64,000 bases of DNA. It comes from Bathynomus jamesi (taxonomy: Eukaryota; Arthropoda; Malacostraca; Isopoda; Cirolanidae). Positions within the stretch are counted from its first letter, which is position 1. Each line of letters begins with the position of its first letter. This document shows, one piece after another, positions 1-11,173 of this stretch. A model generated the notes under the pieces. It did no database searches and was not told the DNA's origin. It saw only the letters and a program-made list of their open reading frames with translations. The stretch covers positions 57,501 to 121,500 of the forward strand of contig JAJOZX010009059.1 in NCBI GenBank assembly GCA_023014485.1, read 5' to 3'. A program made the position numbers and the translations under genes.

Positions 1-452
1 GATGTAGTCAACTTCATTGGAAAAATCGACTAGCCCGCAATCACCTGATTGCAATCCCATGGATTATATTATTGCATATGAAACACTCTTGCAGAGAAGA
101 TATATGAAGGCCAAACAGAAAAGTTTACAGAAATGAAATTAAAGAAAAAAATACTCGAATGTTGAGACAAAATAACATTAGCAGAAATCAGAAAATGTAT
201 CATGTCGTGGAAGAAAAGGTTAAGATTAATTTGTGAGCAGGACGGCGGACATATTGACCCTATTTGTGATAAGATGTGAATAATAAAAATTTTTCAGTTT
301 ATGATATTCGTTTTTTTCACCATACCTCATCGTTCCCTCAGCTGTGGAAAAAGTATTTTATGTCACTGGAGTTGTGTAAATTTCGGAAGTGAGAACTGCA
401 TTTTTTGGTTATTGATGTTCAAATCTCAAGGCGTTTTTTTTGGGCCACCCGA
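1..452 (+). mobile_element. 3' end of a Tc1/mariner element
   Basis: Reading plus from about base 30 gives SPDCNPMDYIIAYETL, the mariner motif that holds the third catalytic Asp (SPDxNPMDY). It is followed by stops and then RLRLICEQDGGHIDPICD, which fits the usual C-terminal (C)xxxGGHI ending. The terminal repeat reads ccaccc on the plus strand at 445-450 and is followed by TA-rich flank (TA at 453-454). The 5' part lies outside the window, so only the C-terminal third can be seen. The SPDxNPMDY form resembles DD37D (maT-type) mariners, but the second Asp is not in the window to measure the spacing. Confidence 0.7.
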
Positions 453-475
453 TATATACTGCATATACTGTAGAT

Positions 476-3400
476 TAGGGCGGATCGAAATGAGGTTTTT
501 AAACTTTGTTTCGAAATTCAAATATGGCTAGTGCGGAAAATGTGAGTGCTATAGATAATGACTGTGCATAAATATTAGTCCTGCGAAATTATATCTTCAG
601 GTGCCACAAAGCCGTCGAAAAAAGTGAAATATAATGATTTTCTTATATTCTGCATTAGTACAATAACTGAAACTTACTTGTTATTATTATATATTAAGTG
701 TTCCAATTACCAAAATAGTTACTGAATTACGCAGCTCTTAGTTTATTTAGATCAATGTTCTTTTGATTAATGATCTAAATAATCCAGAACTCACCACGAG
801 AGGTGGCTGCGTGTCGAGCTCCACCCATGCCCTCCCAACCACCCATCCTTGCGCATGTTTTTTTCTATTAACGTTTTATTTAAACTTTATATTCAGCTTT
901 ACTTTCGAATGATGGCATTTTTTTACGTGACTGAAGTGTTGATCTTATGAAGCCATCTCGCGCGTTCAATCCAAATACTTTTGATGATGCTTCAGTCACT
1001 AATTTACCATTCTTTCTACTACTTGTGTATGACAATGGAATTTCTCGAATGGAGGGGTACTCTTGTTTTCTATGAATTCTTCAATCTCATTTTCTGTCAG
1101 GTGTCTTGTCACAGGTGGTTCAGTGACAATGCATTTTTGCCAATTAATTAAATCAGTAGCTTCAAATTGAATAACAGGTACTGTGAAACGCCTCACAACT
1201 TTTTCCTTGTTTGTTTGCCTTGCTTTCTTTATTCGCCTCCACGCTAATTCTCTTATGGCGCTGCGGTCATCATGAATCATTGATGCTAGAATATTTTCTG
1301 GATTTGCAAAAAATGCATTTCTTTGTATGACAGGGTTTACAATATCCTTTACTTGGTCATTCAGTGTTCTTGTTAGTTCAATAGTTTTGAAAACATGTTT
1401 TGAGCCATTGACAAAAGACGTACTTTGCTTAATAGAAAACCACATTGGGATGTAGACCTTCATTATAAAAGAAGCAATGTTCATGAGGTTCTCAGATGGA
1501 CTTACAGTTGAAACGTATAGACGAAGCAAACGATTTGCTGTAGTCAGCCATCGTGAATGTGCCATTTTGCCTGGACTACGATGAGCAAGATCTGGAGAGC
1601 AATATCCCTTTGTTATGGCCTGATGAATATCAATTAGATATTTTTGGTCGGTGCTAAGATCTTCACAGTCTACAGTTGGTTCCTCAGCATCAATCCTTTC
1701 AAACTCGACAATAGGAAGACTCTCACAGTTCTCTAATTCCCTGCCAATAGGACCGGTGAATCCGCGGGGGCCAGATGTTTTTCCATCCAGCTTTGCAACT
1801 AAATGGCGTAATGGCAATTCATTGGCATGGAGCTGGCACACTAAATGTTGAACTGGCTTCTTCAGCTTCAATTCTATAAGCCTTATAACGCCCCCCTTTT
1901 CTCCAGTGTTGACTGCTGCACCATCACATCCAATGGCAACAAGGTTTTCCAGGTTCATGTCATTATTTCCAATATACTCAAACATTCCTTTACATATTTC
2001 TTCAGCTGATCCAGAATTCACAGAATAATGGCCCAAATAATCTGAACCAGGTTCTCTCACTAAAGTGATATGTTCTTCTGTTACCTTCTTCTGATATACT
2101 TTGGACTCTTTTTTTTCTTGGAAGAGTGTAGAATCTTTTCGACCATCAAAATAGATTCCTCTGATTGGGACCTGATTTTGATCTTTCATAATTTCTGATC
2201 TCTTCTTGTCTTTCTCTTCTGATTTTACTCCTATCCACTACTTCAGATGTATTGTCAATAGAAACTTCTCCAATATCTTGCAATACTGCACTAACAATGA
2301 ATGCTGCAGCTCGATCTGAAACTGCAGTCCTGTCACAAGCAGTAGCCACTGAACGTAGATTTGTAGTTTTCCTTTTCTTGAATAATTGTTCTTCAGGTTG
2401 TTCGAGCTTTCTCTTCGAGCTAACTGGCTCTGGAAATGTATCGTCTGATATTTCGCCAGATTCACTTTCACTATTTGATGTCGATGATGATAATTCAACA
2501 TTTGTATCCTGCAATTTCTCCTGTGAAGATTCTTTGGTGAGCCTCACAGCTTCTTTTTGCTTTCTTAGCAACGTAGATGCTTTTTTCTTTGAGAGTGTAA
2601 TATCTACTCTATCAATAAACAGTTTTCTTTCACTCCTTTGATCTAAGAGGAACGTCACTTCTTCCTTTGGAACCGTTTTTTCTTTGGGACAAGAACATTG
2701 TGTTAGTACTTTGCACTTGCACGCTGCAATGTCAAAAAGTTTCGTGTGTGCTTCTTTTTTGAACATATCAATCTTTGCTTTGTAAGCTTCAGAATTTTTT
2801 CTGCTTTGGTATGGCTTCATAATGACACGATACTTTTCGTGGTAGCTTCTGAACATTGTTTCAATTCGCCTGTCTGACAGAATTGGGACGGAAGCACTTT
2901 CCCAAATTGTTTTCAATTTATCAACAACTTGTTCTAATATTTGAGATATTGAAGGATCTTTATTAGTATTCTGTTTCAAATCGTTTCTTACAAACAAGTA
3001 ATATTTAAAAACTCCTTCGTATGTAGGAAGATTCCTGTGCCACAAATCTTCCCCCATACCAAACATGGGGCACTCAGTTGAGGCCCTGGTTGATTTTGCA
3101 CAAACTCGAGACATTTTGAAAGTATACAAATCTGAAAAGAAAGAGCTAATATCAATTATACGTTAATTTCAGTTAATAGTACATGGCAAACTTAGGGCAA
3201 CACAATACAGAAATGCAAAATATATAAGAAATATAGTTTAGACTATCTGAGTAACGCCAACAACAGAACACCCACCTGCTACGAGAGCGACAGCTACACT
3301 GAACCGAGGTACTCACGTGACAGCTGAGTGAGCTGACTATAGAAAACTGTTTTTAGAGAATAGAAACTTTTTTTAAAGGTTGACTGAGCTATTTTTATAC

Positions 3401-3615
3401 AAGTGTGAATAAATTCTTGTCTATCGTGGACTCTTCTGTAATTATTGGTTAAAATCTGCTTTTTTCAATTTTTTTAATATTGAAGGTCATTGTGGCACCT
3501 GAAGATATTAATGTTATGATTTTAAATTTATACCAGCTTATTTCCTCACTACTCCACACATTTTCCACACTAGCCAATTTGAAAATTCGAAAAATGAGTT
3601 TTTCACTCCGCCCTA
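476..3615 (-). mobile_element. Complete divergent hAT-like element, copy A
   Basis: The element is 3140 bp long. Its ends are inverted: 476 starts TAGGGCGGATCGAAATG and the reverse complement of 3615 starts TAGGGCGGAGTGAAAAAC. Weaker inverted similarity runs about 180 bp inward and includes a shared GGCTAGTGxGGAAAATGTG block and an ATATCTTCAGGTGCCACAA block. The 8 bases ctgtagat occur exactly at 468-475 and 3616-3623 and are the target-site duplication. They fit the hAT preference nTnnnnAn, and the TAGGG end fits the hAT pattern of A at position 2 and G at position 5. The only gene inside is the broken transposase on the minus strand. Confidence 0.88.
880..3114 (-). pseudogene. Divergent hAT-like transposase, copy A (frameshifted)
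   Basis: Two overlapping minus frames (3114-2146 and 2189-999), plus a tail to 880, read as one protein of about 740 residues broken by two frameshifts, near 2150-2190 and near 1000. The N-terminal part has a Cys-rich block (CKCKVLTQCSCP) followed by DQRSERK and a charged linker. The second part has FDGRKD, then CDGAAVNTG, CQLHANELPLRHL, HSRWLTTANR, and near the end CHTQVVER. I read these as the hAT catalytic D1, D2, C..H, TRW and E signatures; that mapping is my inference. The tail beyond 1000 (KLVTEASSK, RDGFIRS) is in another frame. The start at 3114 was preferred to the upstream in-frame Met at 3129 because it aligns with the other copies. A polypyrimidine-CAG acceptor ends at 3132. AATAAA overlaps the stop. 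Confidence 0.8.
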
Positions 3616-3743
3616 CTGTAGATATACCTTGGTTAACCTTGGTTTTGCTTCCGCCCGAATTGTTCATTCTGACGAAGGTCAAGCTTGTCACTCCACCTTA
3701 GACCTCAGTTTAACCACGCCCCACCACGCCCCACCAGCAGCTC

Positions 3744-3771
3744 AGCGTCTTAACCACTAGGCTACCCAGGG
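3744..3771 (-). repeat. tRNA-like A-box, possible SINE head
   Basis: The minus strand reads GTAGCCTAGTGGTTAAGACG, which matches an RNA polymerase III A-box as found in tRNA-derived SINEs. No B-box or body was found at the expected distance, so this is only a remnant. The neighbouring 3624-3743 holds nothing else I recognise apart from a short direct repeat of ccaccacgcccc. Confidence 0.4.
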
Positions 3772-3837
3772 TACCCATTTATCTACCAACCAAATTCTTT
3801 GTTGTGTGAAAGGATGAACAGCTGGGGGTTTGCTGCG

Positions 3838-4140
3838 CGCTGCCTGCCGTCACCGACCGTGTTTCGATCCCGGGGCCGATGGATTAGTAGCAGAGCTGGG
3901 CACTTGCGGCATATTGCGGTACTGCGGTACTGCTGCACTACCAAACCGGTACCAAACCGGTACGCGGAAATTTGAATGCGGTAGCGGTACTGCGGTACTT
4001 TCAGCGATCCATTGCGGTACTGCGTTATGGGGGCCCGGGTGGTAGTGCGGTGGTACCGCAAGTACCGCAGTACCGCAAAATATGCCGCAAATGCCCAGCT
4101 CTGATTAGTAGTCAGCGACGCTATCCACTACACTACCGAA
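3838..4140 (-). repeat. tRNA-derived sequence split by a hAT MITE
   Basis: With the 213-bp MITE and one target copy removed, the minus strand reads an A-box-like TAGTGTAGTGGATAGCGT, an anticodon-arm-like stretch and a B-box-like GGATCGAAAC. This order and spacing fit a tRNA gene relic or a tRNA-derived SINE. The arms do not pair perfectly, so a working tRNA is unlikely. Confidence 0.45.
3891..4103. mobile_element. hAT-type MITE, 213 bp
   Basis: The ends are inverted: 3891 reads CAGAGCTGGGCAC and 4103 reads the reverse complement of CAGAGCTGGGCAT. The 8-bp attagtag at 3883-3890 is repeated exactly at 4104-4111 and fits nTnnnnAn. The interior is a low-complexity run of gcggtac units, so reading frames across it are not genes. 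Confidence 0.85.
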
Positions 4141-4143
4141 GCG

Positions 4144-4170
4144 CATATATATATATATATATATATATAA
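4144..4170. repeat. (TA)n microsatellite
   Basis: A pure alternating at run. From 4171 to 4748 the sequence is AT-rich. The stretch 4285-4365 repeats gaatattcggt-like words that resemble 36965-37035, the presumed 3' end of the BED-type hAT. No coding sequence is recognised there. Confidence 0.9.
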
Positions 4171-4748
4171 GCATTGTCAGTATGAAAATAATAAAAAAAA
4201 TAATGGACAGTTTAAATACGATAATTTGGAAATGGAGAAACTAGGAATAATTCTGATGACAATTTAAAAGAATCTAAACAGCTTTGGGATGTACCGAATG
4301 GTAAAATTCACCGAATACTGAATATTCGGTGCAAAACTATCCGGGCGAATACTGAATATTAGTTTTATTTGGGTTATTAGGCATCAATGTAAAGAAGTTA
4401 ATAGAATTATAGTCTCAGTCCTATAAGAATACAGGTACACAGAGTTGAAAATTTTTATAATTCCCTGTCTTCTCTCTCACGGGTGGGATGGAAGAAGTGT
4501 TAACTGCCAATTTTACAAAAGAATACAAAGTGCACCGAACAGCAGCAACAAACCGGCTGGTCCCTACGAGACTGTCTGTATAAGGAAGGTTAAAAGGTGT
4601 AAGAAAGTTTAAAGACAAGTGAAAGTTTTAAAGCAAAACAAAGAAGAGAGGTTGAAAGGAAGGAAAGAAATTTAAAGATAAAGATACTTTTACGCGCTAA
4701 CAAATTCTTCTAAGTGGGAATCTAAGACAAGGGGATAAGCATTTAGTG

Positions 4749-4941
4749 CAGTGGTTCCCAACCTTTTTGAGACGACGGCCTACTCGAGCTGATTCGAATA
4801 ACTCATGGCCCAACTCCCATGTTGCTAAGCTGGTATCATGGTTACATAAGGTTTAAAAAGCAAATGTTTGCTATTAACATTTAGTAACATAATACTAAAA
4901 GACAAGCAAATGGGCCATGGCCCATCGGTTGGGAACCAGTG
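4749..4941. mobile_element. hAT-type MITE, 193 bp
   Basis: The left end reads CAGTGGTTCCCAACC and the right end is the reverse complement of CACTGGTTCCCAACC, a terminus common in hAT elements. The flanks atttagtg (4741-4748) and atctagtg (4942-4949) match at 7 of 8 positions and are the likely target duplication. Confidence 0.75.
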
Positions 4942-5068
4942 ATCTAGTGTCTTTTTAAAACAATCGACAGAATTACTTTGAACTACGCTGGCTGGCAATC
5001 CATTCCATAAATTAACTATACGACTGAAGAAAAATGTTAAGCTTTATTAGAATTAAAATATTTACCCA

Positions 5069-5434
5069 CTAATTTGAGGCCATTACCAAGTTGTAATTGC
5101 TGTAATTACCATTGCCGAGACCGAGTTCCATCTGCATTTCTGAAGGTGAGATATTTTTCGACGTCGGCATTATCAAAACCCTTCGCATTTTAAACACCTG
5201 GGCTAAATCTCCCGGAATACGCCTTTTCACAAGTAAGAATAAATTTAACGTTTCTAAACGGGCAGCGTATGGTTTGTTTCTAAATCTAGAAATCATCTTA
5301 GTAGTCGGTCGTGGCATTCGCTCCATTCTGTCTATGGTTCGTCGTAAATATAGGGACCAGAACTCAACGCAGTATCTCAGGTGAGAACGTACTAAAGAAT
5401 TATATAATATTGTATTAAATGCAAAAAACTTCAC
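5069..5434 (-). pseudogene. CR1-type LINE reverse transcriptase, C-terminal piece
   Basis: The frame contains TILYNSLVRSHLRYCVEFW, then LRRTIDRMERM and RLETLNLFLLVKRRIPGDL. This is the post-catalytic thumb region of CR1/L2-clade reverse transcriptases (usually LYKSLVRPHLEYAVQFW). The catalytic box is missing. A Penelope-like terminus abuts its 5' side at about 5425-5440. It is a dead fragment. Confidence 0.75.
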
Positions 5435-5560
5435 TTTTTTTCTACGTGAAGGTCAAAATATGAAAATAAAAACCCACTCAAATAGACAGAGTTTATTTCC
5501 ACAACAGTTTCGACGCCCACTGGCATCCTCCTCGGGTGGATACAGAAAAACGAATGAACC
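5425..5560 (-). mobile_element. Penelope-like 3' terminus
   Basis: The minus strand reads CACCCGAGGAGGATGCCAG, then GGGCGTCGAAACTGTTG, then ATAAACTCTGTCTATTTGAG. Words of this kind (a gaggatgcc stem, CGAAAC, then ATAAA plus a T-rich tail) are typical of Penelope-like element ends, where hammerhead-like folds occur. An 81-bp relative with its own target duplication lies at 41338-41418. Confidence 0.5.
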
Positions 5561-5568
5561 AAAACAAG

Positions 5569-6520
5569 AGGGAAAAACAGTCCAGGGACCGACTGTTAAG
5601 AAATTCGCACCTAGGTTAGATCCCATTCTCCCGACACCGGAAGGGCATTTTTCATTAAGTACATTCGCACAAATTTAAAACTATCTTCTTGTTCTAAACA
5701 TACAGATTCTATTTTTTTTTTTTTTTTTTTACATAATTATTACATTTATTATTAAATTTATTACATTTAATATTGCATAATTATTTATTACAGAAATTAT
5801 AAATTTATTATTACATTGGTTATTACATTGTTGTTTATTATACAGAACTTATAAACCGAAAAACGAATGAAAAGGCGATTAGGAAACATTCCACAGACCA
5901 TTGAGAAATTCGCACCTAGGTTAGATACCATTCTCCCGACACCGGAAGGGCATTTTATTACAGGGTCCGCTTATAAGTACATTCCCACAAATTAAAACTA
6001 TCTTCTTGTTCTATACATACAGATTCTAATATTTTGACATAAGTACTGCATTTATTATTGCATTTACATTTTTTAACATTTATTATTATTACCTTTACCC
6101 TAATTATTAAATTTATATTATTACCTTTATTATTACATCTGTTGCATTTATATTTATTTCCACATTTATTACTTCCATTATTACATTTACTAAAAGCGAG
6201 TAAGGAAACAATCCAGAGACCTTTAAGAAATTCACACTTAGGTTCGAACACGTTCCCACGACTCCGTAAGGGATTTTTTGACCAAGAATCTCATTAATGG
6301 GTCTAACTTATAAGTACCTTCGCACAAATTAAAATTATCTACTTTTTCTATACACACAGATTCTATTATTTTTCTTTTGACATAATTATTACATTTATAA
6401 AGTACCTTACTTGATTCCCAATCTATAGCATGATTATACTCTTCATTCCTATGTCGATGTCCGTGGCATAAATAACTTGTTTGGTATCATCCGCAAATTT
6501 TGAAATCATACTCTTCATTC
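5569..6520. repeat. Three-copy tandem repeat, unit about 310-320 bp
   Basis: Three successive blocks start near 5569, 5878 and 6199. Each contains a diverged version of agaaattcgcacctaggtta, then cgacaccggaagggcatttt, then aaaactatcttcttgttct, and ends in AT-rich DNA. Each block also has a long run of tta/att words. The copies differ by several per cent and by small indels, so the duplications are not recent. Confidence 0.75.
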
Positions 6521-6635
6521 CCATGTCGATGTCATTGATATAAATAATAAAAAGAACTGGTTTCAGAACTGAAAATACTTTTTTATTCCAAACATAATTA
6601 TAGAATTTTTTCGGATTCGATTTATTTTGGCTCAC
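6423..6635 (-). pseudogene. CR1-type reverse transcriptase fragment
   Basis: The frame joins NPKKFYNYVWNKK, a motif from the linker before the reverse transcriptase in CR1 LINEs, to VLFIIYINDIDMGM and SKFADDTK, the catalytic FADD box. The stretch between these two is missing, so there is an internal deletion. The tail repeats part of itself (DIDMGMKSM and DIDIGMKSI), a small tandem duplication. Confidence 0.7.
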
Positions 6636-7291
6636 GATATATATAGTAATAATATGCGAAGCAGAAAGTTGGAAATTAGAAGACTTTGTACCCTAATTTC
6701 GAGCTTATGTGAAGAATAAAAGTCTTAGGTTATACTTCCTCTGTACTTCCTCTGTACTTCTTCCTGCGGTGAAGAAGGTACTGGGCAACCACTTTACTAA
6801 TATGCCCTTGTTAAACTCATGAAAATGTTCACAGAGAGAAATAGGAATAACAGCGTAAAAGGAGTTGCCAGTCAAAAGATAGGCAATGTCGCGCTCAGCA
6901 TGGGAAGCAGCAGGGCTTTCCCGGTCGTCATCAGGCGAATTCCCTGCGACACCAACAAAGGAGTAAAGATTGGGACGTGGAATGTAAGAACAATGAACAG
7001 ACAAGAAAAGTTAGAGAACATCAAACAAGAGATGAATAGGCTGAGCATTAGGGTGTGTCAATTTTGGGGGTGAAATGACTAAATTGAAAATCATGTGATT
7101 TGGTAGCAATTTAATGTAATCATTTGGCATACAAAATAATATCCTTGCTTCAAAAACAATAAAAAATAACTCCTACCTACATCAATTTTAATTCAAAAAT
7201 TCCATTTTTCTGTAAATTCGTAACAAAATAACAAATGTGCGCAAACATCCTATCAACATTTAAAGTGACAATAAGATATCATTCAGAGTCT

Positions 7292-9545
7292 TTATTTGAA
7301 AGTAACCAATGCAGTCATGTCCTTTTTACTGCGGTCCCTTGACATCAGCATTCGGTTTGCTACTTGCGCTTTGATGTAGCCTTCTCGCCTCTCATAACTG
7401 TAAACTTGACTAGCTGCTTCTGTGACCATTTTCACACATCTCTCCACACTCTGAGTGTGATAAGGCCACTTTGGCACTTGCATTGGGGCCTCTTTAAGTT
7501 GTGTTAAATCTTTGTTTGTTATACATGTTGTCAGTGGTGGCTCCAAAACTTCCGAACTCAAGTTAACTAATTCTGACAATTTCGTGGCATTGACGTTTAT
7601 CGGAGGTACTTTCCTTGTCTGAACAGAGTAGTCTCCCAGCTGGTCATCATCTAGTGATGTTCCGCTAAGCTTTAGAATGATTTCCACAGCCTCAGTTCGC
7701 TCTTTAGTACATTGGCTGCAGAGTATTGCTTGCAAAACTGCCTCTGGCCTAGCATACCAAGCGGACCTTCTCACCACAGGTAACACGATGTCCACTACTA
7801 CTTTCCTTTGGGTTCTCAGTAGCTGTAATTGAAACAAGATGTGGTTGGGCCCCTCCATCCACATTGGATTAAGTTTTACATTGAACCAGTGAGGAAGATA
7901 AAACCCAATAATAAATTCAACAATCAACATCAAATTCTGTAGCATTTTGCCCTTCAGTGCATGTTTGGAAACCCAAATCCTGCAGAAACGAATCGCTGTA
8001 GTTAACCAACGACTGTGACTTACGGGTCCAATCTCCAAGAGAGCCAGATTTTGAGGCAACTCTCCTGATCTGATTGCTTGAACAATACGATAAGCGTAAG
8101 ATTGATCCGTGCTGAGGTCTTTGATAACTTCTTCAGACAACAATGGAAGGGGAAGGCCTACTTCGACCCTTGGAAATTTATTTCTAATTCCGTTGCTTCA
8201 TCTAGCATGTTGCCAAGGGGGCCTGACCACTTGTTGTTGCTCTTTGTAGGACCATCATGTTCCTGGATGAGACGACGAAGAGGTAGTTCCCCTGTGTGCA
8301 AATCACATACAATCCAAACAAGCCTTCTTCCAAGTTTTTTCTCTAAATGCGTCATAACACCGCCCTGCCATCCAGTGTTCACCGCAGTTGAGTCTCCACC
8401 AACGGCCTGCAGTGAACTGTCAAGTCTTCTTTCTTGAAGCCAGCATATTATTTGATCAGCAATTGCCTCTGCATGTTTCTTGCCTTCTACTTCTGCTTCA
8501 GGAACAAAGTGAAACAAATAGCGTCCAACAGGTTCGGAACACACAGAGTAGTGTTCTTCTTTGATGAGACCGGGAAACTTTCTGTCCATTCCCTCTACCT
8601 CTAGGAGAACTTTTGTGTCATCTCTTCTTCCATCAAACAAAAGGCAAGAGAGACCTTCCTCCTCCAAATCTTTTTCATGCTGATCAGATATTTCCTTCAT
8701 TATTTTTTCTTGGGCGAATACTGGCAAGGGCAATGTTTGAGATGTCTTTAGTGTTGTATTTCATTCTCTTCGGCGAAGGTTCAGATGGCATTTTGGAGCT
8801 ATCATCTCATGTTGCTTCTTTCTGTTCATCTGAAGAGCTTTCAAAGAAGTGAGAAACCTCTTGATAGAGCTCTTCATCTCTTTTGGTGGCTTCTTCACTC
8901 TTCTTTTTCTTCCTTTCTTCCCTCTCTCGGATTTTCTCTTTTTTCTTAGTAATAACAATCTGTGTTTTGGTTTCTGAATAATCTGCCGAACCAATCTGCA
9001 TACTTCCTTGGCCTCCTGCCTTTGTTCTCTGCGCCTTTATGAAAACCAGCTCCAAAACAGGGATCTTCTTCTCACGAGGACAGCGACAATCAATGTGAGG
9101 GTGAGGTTCTCTTCTGCATGAGGGAGAACAATTGGCTTCAGAACACAAATCTATGGGACACTGGCATTTAAAAAGGTCAAGAAGAGTATCAAGTGTGTGC
9201 AGAAATTTATTTTTCTTTGCTAGTTTTCCTTTACCAAGTGATGTCTCAACTGCTTTGTGCCACAGCTTTGTTAATTTTAGCTCAATAGTTCCATACTGAT
9301 TGAGTACAGGTGGTTTGAATAACATTATCTTTTTTCCATTGATGCAGAAGAGGGGGAATCATGTCCCTTATGAGCTCTTTCTCTGTGTAGTTCCTTCTAT
9401 CCTTTCTATTTTGTTCACGAAGGAGTAACCCTAGTCTCAGCATGTCTCGCACTGTTGGTAGTTCTGATACGGGAAGCTCCTTGCCTGTACCGACTAACAG
9501 GCTCAAGTGACATGACGACTGACCTCTTGTCTTCAATTTTGGCAT
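7292..9545 (-). pseudogene. Divergent hAT-like transposase, copy B (frameshifted)
   Basis: Four overlapping or adjacent minus frames (9545-9282, 9325-8807, 8733-8158, 8143-7292) make up one protein of about 750 residues with at least three frame breaks. The N-terminal Cys-rich block is longer than in copy A (FKCQCPIDLC, CRCPREKKIP). The catalytic part shows LFDGRRD, GDSTAVNTG, CDLHTGELPLRRL, HDGPTK, HSRWLTTAIR and CHTQSVERCVKMVTEA. The end is RREGYIKAQ. Compared with copy A the first Cys of CDG is Gly, so that Cys is not essential to the family. ATG at 9545 lies 12 bases after a TTTCTTTTCAG acceptor (CAG at 9557-9559). Confidence 0.8.
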
Positions 9546-10089
9546 CTTAGGAATATCTGAAAAGAAAGAAAAACATTTAAGTATTTTATATCAATTACGA
9601 TGTTTCAAAGTTTAGTCATTCGATGTTCTAAAATTCAATAAAAAAATATTTCATGGGATTACAACATAATTAGACAGAAGAATATGATAATAATAAATAA
9701 TTGTAATAATCAATAATCCATACTTACAGTTAAACTGTAGTATTTGTCTAGTAGAATAACTATGAAGTAGGTACAAGAGCAATAACAGCAAACCACCGTC
9801 TATGACATCTAAGAGGCAACTGAGGACTGACAGTTCTATTCATGTTGTGACTTGTACAGGGTGGGCGAGAAGTCACCGTACAATCACACGATACGTACCC
9901 GAAATCAATTTCAGTTTGTACAGCACAGCACACACTACTATGTACAATGGCAGTCTTGGCAACAGTGTCGATGGCAATCTGGCAAGAGTGTCGAAGATAA
10001 TGCGTACGTGACAGCCGTATCTATGGAATTTAGTTTTGTGGTGCTGTCGGTATGGTTGACACAAGCAGTTACTCTGTTGAGGAGAGCGG

Positions 10090-11140
10090 TTTGTTGGCAA
10101 GTGTGTGGTGCATGAGGGGACCGCACACGGGACAAAACAATTGACGCAGGTGATGGCTGTGTTTCGGGAACGGTTTGAAAGGCTCCACACGAAGAGCGAC
10201 ACTGCTGGATTGGGAAAAACGTGCGTTCGCTCTTGAAGCGTTAAAAGACAGGCCGCGATTGGGAGAAAGACAACGCGCTTGGAAACATGTGCAGCGATTG
10301 CCGCTTCCAATTGAACGTTCCTCAATTAAGTCGACGCGGAAACGATCATCAGAGCTTGGTGTGCCACGGTCAACGATGCGAGACCACATGAAAGAAAGAC
10401 CTGAAAGTGAGGCCGTATCGCCCAACTTTCGTGAAATGACTGTCAGATGCCGACATCGATCGGCGTTAGGAATTATGCCGTGCTCTGTTGGACACATTCC
10501 CAAGTGCCGTATCTCGCTCAAAAGTTCTTTTCAGTGATGAATGTGCCATCTATCGCAGTTTCGCGCGACAGAAATTGTGGTGGTTTGGTCAAAAGAGAAT
10601 CCCCATTTCACGCAGGAGCTGGAACATAATCCACCGCATGTGATGATATGGGCGGGTATGACATCAGATCATTTGATTGGACCTTACTTTTTCGATGAAT
10701 CCGTGAAACGGCGGCATCTTATTCGGCAATGTTGGAGACGTGGCTCAACCTCAGCTCAGAGATAGGGGACTCATGATGACGTGTGGCTGCAGCACGATGG
10801 GGCACCCGCACCTTTGCTCTTTCTGTGCGCGACGTTTTGAAACGAACATTTTGTAGGCCGCTGGATTGGCCGTGGTTCACCGACATCTCCGGCACCATTA
10901 CCATGGCCACCACGTAGTCCTGACCTTACCACCCGGACAATTCGTTGTGGGTATTATCAAGGGAGTAGTGGCTGCGCGTCGCTACAACACCAACGAAAGA
11001 GTTGCGCAGAGCTGTGGAAGACGCCTTTCGCACCATTACTCCACAAATGCTCCGACGCATGTCACAGAGGACATGGAGGCGCATCCGCTTGTGTGTCCAG
11101 CATCAAGGTGCACATACGGATCCACTGGACATGTAACCAC
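10090..11140 (+). pseudogene. Mariner transposase, heavily frameshifted
   Basis: The plus strand gives, in switching frames, LGVPRSTMRDHM (helix-turn-helix end), RPYRPTFV, FSDECAIYRS (first catalytic Asp), VWSKENPHFTQELEHN, HVMIWAGMTSDHLIGPYFFD, QHDGAPAP (second Asp; the usual H is lost) and [10 protein letters not shown]. The C-terminus reads RRVAQSCGRR in one frame and the expected WRRIRLCVQHQGAHTDP in another. About six frameshifts are needed, so this copy is dead. Confidence 0.78.
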
Positions 11141-11173
11141 GAGTACGTAAGTCATTCAAATTAATTATGATTG

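Noticed and set aside
999..2189. A host gene of unknown function
   Set aside because: The frame lies between inverted TAGGG ends with an exact 8-bp duplication, so it belongs to a transposon.
2252..2641. 129-codon plus-strand frame
   Set aside because: It lies antisense to the well supported transposase of copy A and has no recognisable motif; a shadow frame.
3830..4244. Short frames with Tyr/Arg-rich repeats
   Set aside because: They are translations of the gcggtac low-complexity interior of a MITE.
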